NCBI GenBank assembly: GCA_021234155.1
Contig: JAJEKV010000003.1
Location: 7,194,413-7,258,412 of the forward strand
Source: Isoetes taiwanensis
Taxonomy: Eukaryota > Streptophyta > Lycopodiopsida > Isoetales > Isoetaceae
Direction: 5' to 3'
Length of the DNA: 64,000 nt
The notes beneath the pieces are model-generated. The model was not told the DNA's origin, ran no database searches, and worked only from the letters and a program-made list of their open reading frames with translations. The position numbers and the translations under genes were made by a program. Below are positions 55,939 to 64,000 of the stretch, one piece after another; position 1 is the first letter of the stretch, and every line of letters begins with the position of its first letter.

Positions 55939-58900
55939 TCAGGGTTCCGCATCAGGATCAGGTTCCGCATCAGGATCAGGTTCCGTATTGCCAGGGCCAC
56001 GGCTAGAAGAAGCAACCATAGGATCTCCCAAAAAGCTCTCGAACGCTGTGGCAGTGAAATTGGGATCACTAAGCATGTCCAGATCGAATTGTGTGTTCTT
56101 GATCACATCATAGTCCACATCGGGTGGAGCTTCGGGCATCTCTGGATTAGGTGGATCTACAGCTTCTTCAACAACAGCACCTTTTGTCTCTGTAGGAACT
56201 GCTGCGATGATAGGATTCAGTAGGCGGTCAAGCCTATCAAGAATCCCCCTTAGGCACTCCTGCTTAGCCGGGTCACTTTCGAACACAATACAAAATCTCT
56301 TATTCATCAATGAAGCCCGGCCAAAGGAACCACAAGAGAAGTAATCAAACACCCCTGTTCCTGGCGGTACCATTTTCTGCACGAGGTAGGAGCATGTGGC
56401 AGGCCCTAGCTGGTTTCTCATGATTATGTCCCCTGGCAAGCCTTGCCAGCTATACCTGAATCTGCAGTTGCAGAGCTTTCCTGCCATAGCCTCGGTCTCC
56501 CCCTCTTCGTCTTCTTCGTTAGGCACAGGAACTGGTGGCAGTTCTTGAGGATGATCGTTGAAGGGGAATTTGAGGTCAATTTCATCGACAGGATGACCTG
56601 CAGTGGCCTGAATTTTTGTGGCGTACACTAGTGCATGGACTTCCTGAACTCCTGGGGCAGGCGGATTTTTGTATTCGTCCTCATACGTGCCAATAAAAAC
56701 TCTGGATCTGGAATCCAGATCATCCAACACAGATGAAATAAAAAAGTTATGCTCTGGCCTTGCAAAGACCACTATCCAGAAAGAATCAGCTGTGGTGTTC
56801 TTTACAGTTGTATTAAAGAAATTAGATAGTGTGGTTTTGTCCCACATTGGAAATATGCCTCTAGTGTCCAGGGCAATCAAGGATACTGGTACAGGAGTGC
56901 ATCTAACTTGCCCCCTGCTGTCTGTTAGTTGAACTTCGCAACGGAAGTCTTCAGTATCCTCTCTCTGCAAGATAGCATTGCGTATCAATCTTGCCAAGGC
57001 TGGTGGCACGTTACCGAAAACGCCTTCCTTGCCCACTCCAGTTTCAACCCACTTACTATGCAAGGTGGCCATGGAAATGAGGTCGGTATCCTCGAAGCCC
57101 GGCACGGCAGTACTGAAATCAGTGAAGGATTTGAACTTTCTCAGAAAATTATCCTTCACGTATTCAAAAATCTCCTTCTTCAAGAAAGATATGGATTTTA
57201 GTGTCTTTGCCCTTGCCTTGAAGAATTGCTTGCCTGTATAATCACTGGTGACCTTGACGAAGGTCTTCTCATCCAGCACTTCCTGGAACAGAACCCGACA
57301 GTCTTCGTAGTCGAGCCCCCTCATGCACCTCAGGTAGGTCTGACTGAAGTAGTCAGATTCTTTTGCCCAGTTACAGGTAATAGTTTGTCCCTTGTTGTCT
57401 TTTAGCTTGCCAGATTTCCACAAGTTCCATAGGGACATGAATAACTGAAAAATATCCTCTGGCATGAAGACCCACTGGTTGAAATCTTTTGGATGCTTGC
57501 CACGCATGGTAACTTCAGCCAAAGCCAGATAACGCTGGAAACAACAAGAAGTTAGCCTTGAACATTTAATGAGCAAATGGCGCCGCGGCGCCATTTAGTG
57601 AAGAAATGGCGCCGCGGCGCCATTTGCTAATCTTGCCAACAATTACAATATGTACCTTGTATGGTTCTGAACGTGATTGCCCGCATCCCGATGGATCAGG
57701 CTTCCCGCATAGAGCATATTGCTGCCGCAGGTGGGTTATGTTATCAATGAAGGGCTCTTTGAAAATAGTATTCGCAGTGATATCGTTGACTTCACAACTG
57801 AGCTGCAGGCATTCCTGTTCGTTGACTGTGCCAGATAACACTCGGCAATTCCGTTGAAGATAAATCTTTGACATTTGCTCTTGGGACTTTGCTGTGCCGA
57901 GTCTTCTACATACAAGCTGAGCAGCCATAACTGAATGATTGCCATTCACTATATAATAGTGCATCCCCATGAGGTCATCCTCGGTTTTCCAAGCGACCAG
58001 TTTGTTTGTGAGGGGATTGAATGGAATCACATCAGCGGGAGTGAACACTGGATCTGGGTCTCTCTGAAAGGACTCCACTAACGTTTTGACGTGCTCCATA
58101 TTCCTTGGTCTAGATGTCAGATTTGCTGGCCCTTGATATAGTTTGAACACGTCTATTTTTTTTGTAAATGTGACACCCAGAGGAAACAGATGCCGGTGAT
58201 CGTAAATTTTATTCAGTGTATTCTCTGCCGTCTTTTCCTCTTCTGACCTTTCCACCTTAAGATTTGCAGGCACCTCTAGCAAGTGCTGAGCTATTCTTAA
58301 TGTGAGCTTCTTTGGCTCTGGCTTCTTAATGGGGACCCTTTTGGCCGGTGTGTCCGCAAGATCCTGGCTATGCCTTGGGCTCGGAGGTTCACCACCACTT
58401 CTAGGACTTCCAGCAGGACTTGGAGTCCGAGTCGCTCTCCTTTGTTTTTTAGGTGTCCTCTCCTTCTCAGAGGTCTCCAGCCTGTGCTTCTTCTTCTTTT
58501 TCCCATCCATTTCCTCTGTCTCCACTTCCTTTCCCTCCTTTTCCTGTCTCGCCTTTCCTTCCTTCTGCCCCTTGCCTTCCCTATTCTTTTCTTTCCTTTC
58601 CCTTTTCTTTTCTTTCCTTTCCCTTTTCTTTTCCTTCTTTTCCTTCTTTTCTTTCTCTTCCTTCTTTTCCTTCTCTTCCTTCTTTTCCTTCTCTTCCTTC
58701 TCAGGATCTTTGCGATCCTTTCTCTTAACTTTCCTCTTGCCCGCCGCCTTTCCTTCCTCAGTTTCCTGGACAACATCCTCAGTAGAAGATGAGGAGTCTT
58801 TGTCGGCTGCAGGTGTCTCCTTAGTAGGTCTTGTCTTCTTCTTGCTAACTGTTTTTAGCCAGGCCGTGTCCACAATGGCAAGTAGTTTCTGCTGGGCTAT

Positions 58901-60640
58901 TGCCTTGACAACGAATGAAGGCGAGTTTTTCGACTCATTCATCCGATTGCGAAGAATCATAAAGCCCCTCAAGATTTCTTGTGGGCCTTTGATGTCAGCT
59001 TCTTCAAAGCTGTTGTACGACGGCAGCGCCCAGCCTTGCTTCTTCGCCGAACCAGCTACATTTGCAATGCTAGCAGACATTACAATGGGATCATAAAACT
59101 TCCAGTCCACATAGTAGACAATTATTCTCTGCTTCAAAGTATCCTCACAGACTACCCGGATCCAATCCTCGCGACCGCTCTTGGCAACCATCTTCATGTA
59201 GACCAAGATACCTGGCTGGTAAATTCCTGGCTATTTCTGTGTCTGTCTCCCTTATAAGGAGGCAGAGCTCTCTTCTGCAGTCTCCTTTCGAGCCTGTAGC
59301 AGTAGAGGGGCTCACCCGCATTACTTCCATGCACCAGTACCTGTCTATCAGCATGATAGTCTGGTCGGATTGAAATTGTGTTTCCGCACGTAACATAGCT
59401 GCAACAAAGGGGCATCAATAACAAAGAGGCATCAGTAAATGGTTTTAACAAGCAGGCAGACAATCAGTTGTGGTAGGCAAATGGCACCGTGGCGCCATTT
59501 GTATCTGAGTCCAGTGCATAAGCACATGGAGGCGGTTCGTATGCCTTTCCCTGCGTTTGGTCGCAGAGGCCTCCACCCAGTCCAAACCCCTCCCCTTCGC
59601 AATATTCGAGGAAGATGGTTCGAAGGAGAGTGGCTCGGACTGGGTGGAGGCACCTGCGACTCGTAGGAGAGAGCACTACAGAACGCAACACAACGAGAAG
59701 CGAGCTACCTCAATGCTGATACATATGTGACTGTCTCTGTCGTCTGCTTAGTCGTCTGGTTTTAACAAGCAGGCAGACCAGATGACTAGGCAAATGGCGC
59801 CATGGCGCCATTTGCATCCGAGTTCAGTGCATAAGCAAATGGAAGCAGTTCGAATGCATTTCCCTGCGTTTGGTCGCAGAGGCCTCCACCCAGTCCGAGC
59901 CCCTCCCCTTCCAAATATTCGCGGAAGATGGTTGGAAGGAGAGTGGCTCTGACTGGGTCGAGGCACCTGCGATTTGTAGGAGAATACATATGCGAATGAC
60001 TCCATTAGTGTTAGACTGGACGCAGATAAAAATGGCGCCATGGCGCCATTTGCCAACAACAAGTCCCAAATGTATGCTAATAGACATCAAATAGCGCCAT
60101 GGCGCCATTTGCCAACAACAAGGCCCTATGGTAAGCTAATAGACATCAAATGGCGCCATGGCACCATTTGCCAACAACAAGGCCCTATCGTAAGCTAATA
60201 GACATCAAATGGCGCCATGGTGCCATTTGGTAGCAACAAGACCCTAGAGTAAGCTACCAGGCATCCTAAAGTAAGCTAAGACTCCTAAAGTGCACTCAGG
60301 CATCCAAATGGCGCCATTTGTCAAACTATAAGACCCTAAAGTGGTTACCAGCCATCTAAATAGCGCGGTGGCACCATTTAGCCCAAACAAAACAATGCAA
60401 GTAGATGACATACCTGTCCCTTGAGGTGCGCTTAGCTGCCGCTCCACATTCTCCGAGGAGCTCCGCAATTGTCGATTTCCATTTCGAAATTTTGAATTTG
60501 GTCCAAAACCGTGTGTATCTAGATGTGTTGAGGCGCTCGAACCGTGGGGAAATGGCGCGTAAAAACACTAAAACAAAGGACTCGTAGGGTTGCTTTAGGG
60601 CGCTGGCGCTAAAGGCGCCGGCGCTTAGGGCGCCTGGCGC
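55939..60640 (-). CDS. ParB-like protein of a putative mobile element
   Basis: A minus-strand gene with at least four exon blocks. Exon 1 ends at 60,414 (GACAG/GTATGT). Intron 59,399-60,413 ends TTGTTGCAG. The next block starts YVTCGNTISIRPD. A frame change, from an intron or an indel, lies near 59,225. A long block (59,206-57,656) is followed by intron 57,535-57,655 (ACAAG/GTACAT ... TTTCCAG, phase 0) and the last block to the stop at 55,939. From Met 59,206 the joined frame is about 1,048 residues. It has a Lys/Glu-rich segment (about residues 150-260), then a ParB/Srx-like region with YYIVNGNHSVMAAQL (about residue 415), and near the C-terminus GTGVFDYFSCGSFGRASL and an acidic Pro-rich tail. 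The long open frame, good splice sites and absence of stops suggest recent selection. The true start is not identified. Function is unknown beyond a likely DNA-binding fold. Confidence 0.65.
57575..57625. repeat. Two palindromes in the last intron
   Basis: Two copies of a 22-bp perfect palindrome (AAA, TGGCGCCGCGGCGCCA, TTT) at 57,575-57,596 and 57,604-57,625. They fill much of a 121-bp intron. The centre is CGCG rather than ATGG as in the other copies. Confidence 0.92.
59460..59985. repeat. Duplicated 200-bp block with long hairpins
   Basis: Blocks at 59,478-59,665 and 59,791-59,980 are direct repeats. Each starts with a palindrome and contains an inverted pair, GAGGCCTCCACCCAGTCC and GGACTGGGTGGAGGCACC in the first copy, forming a stem with a loop of about 50 bp. 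Both lie in intron 1. Confidence 0.8.
59479..60379. repeat. Palindrome cluster in the first intron
   Basis: Sites based on TGGCGCCATGGCGCCA flanked by AAA/TTT start at 59,479, 59,792, 60,030, 60,089, 60,148, 60,207, 60,306 (half-size) and 60,358. The four from 60,030 are exactly 59 bp apart and belong to a tandem repeat with the linker GCCAACAACAAGGCCCTA. Most carry zero to two mismatches, which are often compensated poorly, so they look like recent decay. Confidence 0.92.
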
Positions 60641-61150
60641 CGGGCGCTAAGGTCGAGGCTCTAGGAGCTGGAATCGAAAACGAAAAAACCGAATGAGAAG
60701 CTTCAGAAAAACAATTAGGCATAACAAACTTTGGGCGCCACGCCATACCACAGCGCCAACTAGGGGCCGTGGTACCAGCGCCCATGCCCGGCCCACCAAA
60801 ATTATGCCCGCCCCATGCCCGGTATGGCGGCCCAGCGCCCATGCCCGCCAAATTCCATGCCCGGGCAAATTTCCATGCCCGCCATGTCTGTATGGGCCCA
60901 GCGCCCATGCCCGCCCATGCACGTGGCGGTCCAGGCGCCCATGCCCGCCACAATTTGAATTTTGAAATTCGAATATTTCCCGCCCTAACGCCCGCCCGCC
61001 CAAATTTGAACATAAAATTCAAAATTCCCGCCCGCCCGCAATTAACATAAAAGTCAAAATTCCCGCCCGTAAATTGAAATTTGACTGCCACCTGTCCAAA
61101 TTTGAATCGTCCGCTTTTAAAATTGTACTTTGCATTTAAAGCTCCCTCTT
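60600..61150. promoter_or_regulatory. GC-rich divergent intergenic region
   Basis: Between the ParB-like gene (minus) and the plus-strand frames lies GC-rich repeat sequence: GGCGCC/GGCGCT motifs (60,600-60,655) and a run of CCATGCCCG / GCGCCCATGCCCG phrases (60,770-61,050). It is where a shared promoter would be. No TATA box is obvious. Long frames over it are composition artefacts. Confidence 0.35.
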
Positions 61151-61157
61151 TGTCGCC

Positions 61158-61480
61158 GTGCTCCCACTTAATGCGACCATGCCACGACGCAGACGTTTTC
61201 GTGCACGGTTCAGGCGCTTTCGAATCCGCCTGTTCGTCTCAGCTGCCGCTCGCATAAGGCGCGCTTCTTTTCTTAGGCGCCTAGGCAGAAACTTTGCAAG
61301 GCGCATGCGTGCTGTCAGGCGCTTTCTTCTTGGCGCTCACAGAAATCCCAGGTGATTCTTGGCGCTTTCTTCTTGGCGAATTCTTCTTGGCGCTTTCTTC
61401 TTGGCGAATCCTTCTTGGCACTTTCTTCTTGGCGAACTCTTCTTGGCGCATTCTTTTGCGAATATATCTGCTGGGATCAG
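61158..61480 (+). repeat. TTCTTGGCG tandem repeat after a very basic frame
   Basis: From 61,359 to about 61,450 the unit TTCTTGGCGCTT/TTCTTGGCGAAT repeats about seven times. Just before it, 61,179-61,355 encodes a very basic stretch (MPRRRRFRARFRRFRIRL). That could be the first exon of the plus-strand gene or simple GC/CGC-rich sequence. I would not rely on it. Confidence 0.45.
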
Positions 61481-61791
61481 CTTGATTTTCCTGTTCCATC
61501 TACTGCTCCAGGACATACCACTATGGATCTATCTAATATCAAGTAAGTCCACTGTTTCTGGTATGAATTCTGTTCTATTGCTGCCAGCGTGTTCAAATGC
61601 TGATATGAATGCTGCTAGGAAACTAAGAACGTTGGTTTCAATTGCAAAGTTGGCATGGGGTGCCCATGTTATGCATGCCTGCTCTTATTGACACATATAA
61701 AGCAATGGGAGCAAGAATGCATAACATAGGCACCTCGTGTAGATTTTGTGATGGAGCTAAGCCAAATCGCCCCATGTGACCAACTTGGATC

Positions 61792-62675
61792 AAATGGCGC
61801 CAGGGCGTCATTCTATTCCAAATACACCCTTAAAATGGTGTGTTGGTCTTAATGGCGCCATAGCGCCATTCGGTTGAAAATGATGCACGGCTGAAATGTA
61901 AATTTGGAGCCAAATGGAGCCATGGCGCCATTTGGTCGAAATGGTGCACTTGGATCAAATGGCGCCATGCAAATTCACACCTATGAATGTGCCATAGGTG
62001 TGAATTTGGATCAAATGGCGCCATGGCGCCATTCATTAGAGGTAATTTGAGATCTCCTTTTGTCCCCATAAGAATCCTCCAATAGAATGAGTACTCTACA
62101 TCAAACTGCAATTAATGCAGCATTAACAACTTCATTGCTGTCGTTTTTTCCCTATAACTTTTGATCTACTCATGAAAATGCTGCGGCGTTTGTTGCATTA
62201 GATGCAGAATGAAAAGATCTTTCAAGTGATATATGGTTATGATGTATTTCAATACAAGCCATATGTGTTAACCTTAAAAAATATTGTTTTTTGCTCTTTT
62301 CTTATATATTTACATCCCAAAAGATATAACAATGGGTTGTCATTAGAAAGATCTTGAGGAGACGAATCCATTGCCACAAATAGTGTTCGAATCGGAGTTT
62401 TTGATCAAAAGTTATAGTAGAAAAATGACACTGCAAAAGTTAGTTAGAACTGCATTAATTACTGCTGCCACATAATACTGGAATAAAATACACTGGACCT
62501 CTTCTCTTATTGGACAGTTTAAAAAGCTGATGTGGCTTTTTAAGCATCCCTTAATGGGACAAAATGAGATCTCAAATTACCTCTAATGTGATCCAAGTGC
62601 ACCGTTTCGACCATGGCGCCATTTGACTCCAAATTTAGACCAAAATTTATTCTTTTGTACTAAATGGCGCCATTT
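61792..62675. repeat. Palindrome sites upstream of the plus-strand gene
   Basis: Full or half sites at 61,792, 61,851, 61,912, 61,957 (half), 62,013, 62,611 (half) and 62,662 (14-bp perfect AAATGGCGCCATTT). Same family as in the introns of the ParB-like gene. Confidence 0.88.
61900..62636. mobile_element. 737-bp inverted-repeat element built on the palindromes
   Basis: AAATTTGGAG at 61,900 is matched in inverse by CTCCAAATTT ending 62,636. The inverted similarity includes GGTGCACTTGGATCA, ATTAGAGGTAATTTGAG and ATCTC.TTTTGTCCC. The left arm holds an extra insertion with its own inverted pair AAATTCACACCTATG/CATAGGTGTGAATTT. No coding frame. It could be a MITE mobilised by the neighbouring transposase. 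Confidence 0.6.
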
Positions 62676-62722
62676 TTGCTTATTTATTGCTTACTTTTCG
62701 TCTATTTCATATGTTCTAAAAA

Positions 62723-63037
62723 GTGTCGCCTTGCTTGATTGAAACAGGTTCAATTTTCCCCTGTACAACCTATTCGTCGGAAGGACAATTGTTGCCCGGG
62801 GGACATATTTTGAATAGAACCACTCTTCATGGGAAGGAAATAGATCCTTCAAATGTAGCTATTGAGGTCACGGAGTCCGTGATCCCATCGACCGAGCTTC
62901 CAGTCCCCTGCGGAGGGGCAGATAACATTGGTGAAGCAGTAGGCACATTCATTCAGTGGCCTAAGAGGGATGTAAAACAAAATGAGTGCCCCTCAAGTGA
63001 AGATACGTCTTCGAGATCCCTCAATTTGCCCTCTTGA
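62723..63037 (+). CDS. DUF8039-like domain, probably an exon of a transposon gene
   Basis: The open frame contains GQLLPGGHILNRTTLHG, VAIEVTESVIPSTELPVP and NIGEAVGTFIQWPKRDV. This fits the G..VA.G.......HG ... V.V......LP.P ... IG.A.G.F..WP pattern of DUF8039, a small domain common in plant transposon proteins. A splice acceptor (GATTGAAACAG) lies at 62,748, so the true exon probably starts there and the ATG at 62,723 is not the start. The frame continues into a Ser-rich stretch and stops at 63,037. It points away from the ParB-like gene. Confidence 0.5.
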   Translation: MSPCLIETGSIFPCTTYSSEGQLLPGGHILNRTTLHGKEIDPSNVAIEVTESVIPSTELPVPCGGADNIGEAVGTFIQWPKRDVKQNECPSSEDTSSRSLNLPS

Positions 63038-63499
63038 AGAGAGGATTCATCTAGTAGTCCACCATCCGCCGCAAGAGCCACGGACATCGGTTTCACTTTG
63101 CTCACCGTGGTGAACCAAGCAACACAAAGAACAAATGAAGAAGACGAGATAGTAGAGAAGATTGGAGGTCATGAGAATCTAGCTGCCCGCCTTGGTCTCG
63201 AAGTTATTTAAGCCCTGAAGATGAGGCGATCTACTACTCCGCAAACAGTTCTACTAGGGTTTGCCATGCTACATTCTTCATTCCTGCATTGGATCTAAAT
63301 ATTTGGAGGCTAATATAGTCTTTAGTGATCCTCGGGGATGCTATAGGCGATGAGTTCTTGGGTGTATCAAGGGTCGGGCTTTCGATGGGTAACATAATAG
63401 ATCCAACGGAAAACCAAAATATCGTCATGTCATGCTTGTCTTTGAGGCCTATAGCTAATGATCTAGTAACTCGAGACCCATGATGTTTTGCTTCATGAT
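63038..63499 (+). other. Uncertain linker region
   Basis: Plus-strand frame fragments such as EEDEIVEKIGGHENLAARLGLE (63,130-63,210) look coding but are broken by a stop at 63,211. The minus frame 63,656-63,234 is probably a shadow. Intron or pseudogene region. Confidence 0.35.
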
Positions 63500-64000
63500 G
63501 GTAGGACAGTTTCACAACATTTACAAGCTCGAGCTGCTCTCGAGCAACAGATGACTTAGAAGTTGAGTGCTTGGAAGCTGATGTTGAGAAGCAATTCAAG
63601 AGGAAAAGGAAATATACATATGTGAAGAGGGTCGAGGGAACCAAAGGGGATAGCAAGGAGGAGAGGATGTGCGCTTCAAGTCAATCAAGAGTGCTCTAAA
63701 ATCAACATGCTGCAAGGGCGAATCGTCAAAAACCGGCCGAGAGCAAGTATGTGCCTTAAGAAAAGAATTTTATTCTCAATCAAGCAGTGCCAGGATTACG
63801 CTTGTTTATGATGTGTTGAGTGTAACTTATACAGGGCAGTCGGAGGCGAAAGTAGTGGTCTCTGGAGTGGAGTGCTGTCAATTCGCATGGCGCGTGGCTT
63901 TAGGAGTTGCTCACCACGCTTTTATAATTGGAGGAAGAGGTTCGAGTTAGGTGGAAAACGGCGAAAGCATGGTAATACGTGGGCTCTAAGAAGCCTAGAT
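63500..64000 (+). CDS. DNA-transposon protein, N-terminal part, runs off the window
   Basis: Frames in order: LEVECLEADVEKQFKRKRKY, then STCCKGESSKTGREQVCALRKEFYSQSS, then VVVSGVECCQFAWRVALGV, and after a one-base shift near 63,925 RFYNWRKRFELGGKRRKHGNTW. The layout CC..C ... LR.EFY.qs ... GVEVC..AW...GI....FY.W...F..G....HGN.G is typical of a transposase-like family found in plants and animals, with a helix-turn-helix-like segment before the catalytic core. The catalytic part is beyond 64,000. The frameshift means this copy may be dead, unless it is a sequencing error. Confidence 0.55.

Noticed and set aside
58302-59096. 264-codon plus-strand open frame, Phe/Ser-rich
   Set aside because: Complement of the Lys/Glu-rich part of the ParB-like gene; composition shadow.
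60693-61050. Pro/Ala/His-rich frames in the GC-rich intergenic region
   Set aside because: Repeat-driven composition with parallel frames on both strands; no conserved motif.
55939-62675. Bacterial or plasmid contamination because of ParB-like protein and palindromes
   Set aside because: The gene has GT-AG introns, is next to plant LTR sequence without a composition break, and carries plant TE-type domains.

Overview
The window reads as nuclear DNA of a land plant with a large, repeat-packed genome. The evidence is a Ty3/gypsy chromovirus primed by initiator tRNA-Met, plant-type Helitrons, a hAT transposase, intron-bearing genes, and broken copies of plant genes (B3 domain, catalase, VPS4/SKD1, a pTAC5-like WxREE coiled coil). 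The ParB-like and DUF8039-like proteins and the HGN-type transposase at the right end suggest a seed-free plant such as a fern or lycophyte. That is an inference from family resemblance. Almost nothing here looks like an intact housekeeping gene.

Layout. 1-5.4 kb: a hAT transposase relic split by an inverted Helitron (366-3253), followed by a minus-strand retroposon. 5.4-10 kb: two more Helitron 3' ends, a B3-domain fragment and a catalase pseudogene. 11.0-13.3 kb: a non-coding element with terminal inverted repeats (TIRs) and an array of the palindrome GGTATAAATTTATACC. 15.8-17.8 kb: a second copy of the hAT C-terminus plus retroposon, here with clear target-site duplications. 19.6-21.6 kb: a Helitron 5' end and VPS4 exons.

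21,983-55,615 is one Ty3/gypsy chromovirus swollen by nested insertions. In order it has: 5' LTR, primer-binding site, a histone H3-like ORF with CENH3-like features, two tandem cruciform sequences, an extra ORF with its own TATA box, gag, zinc knuckle, protease, [Helitron 29,422-31,980], reverse transcriptase start, [Helitron 32,618-35,536], rest of reverse transcriptase, RNase H, integrase, [a ~12.9 kb TIR element, 37,346-50,263, with five arrays of a 26-bp palindrome and decayed transposase-like frames], [a smaller insertion], chromodomain, a pTAC5-like fragment, a MITE, polypurine tract and a truncated 3' LTR. Both Helitrons sit between A and T, in frame with pol.

From 55.6 kb to the end lies a different unit. 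It holds an intron-containing minus-strand gene for a ParB-like protein (about 1,050 residues or more) whose introns and 5' flank are studded with the palindrome TGGCGCCATGGCGCCA. In the opposite direction it holds a DUF8039-like ORF and the start of a DNA-transposon protein that runs off the window. The leading hypothesis for a new system is this ParB-like gene, its parS-like palindromes and the divergent transposase as one mobile element. The second is the H3-like ORF carried inside a chromovirus.

Most stop codons in the retrotransposon are explained by C-to-T change at CG or CHG sites, which fits a methylated, silenced element. All functional statements are from sequence reading only. No search, alignment program or expression data was used.
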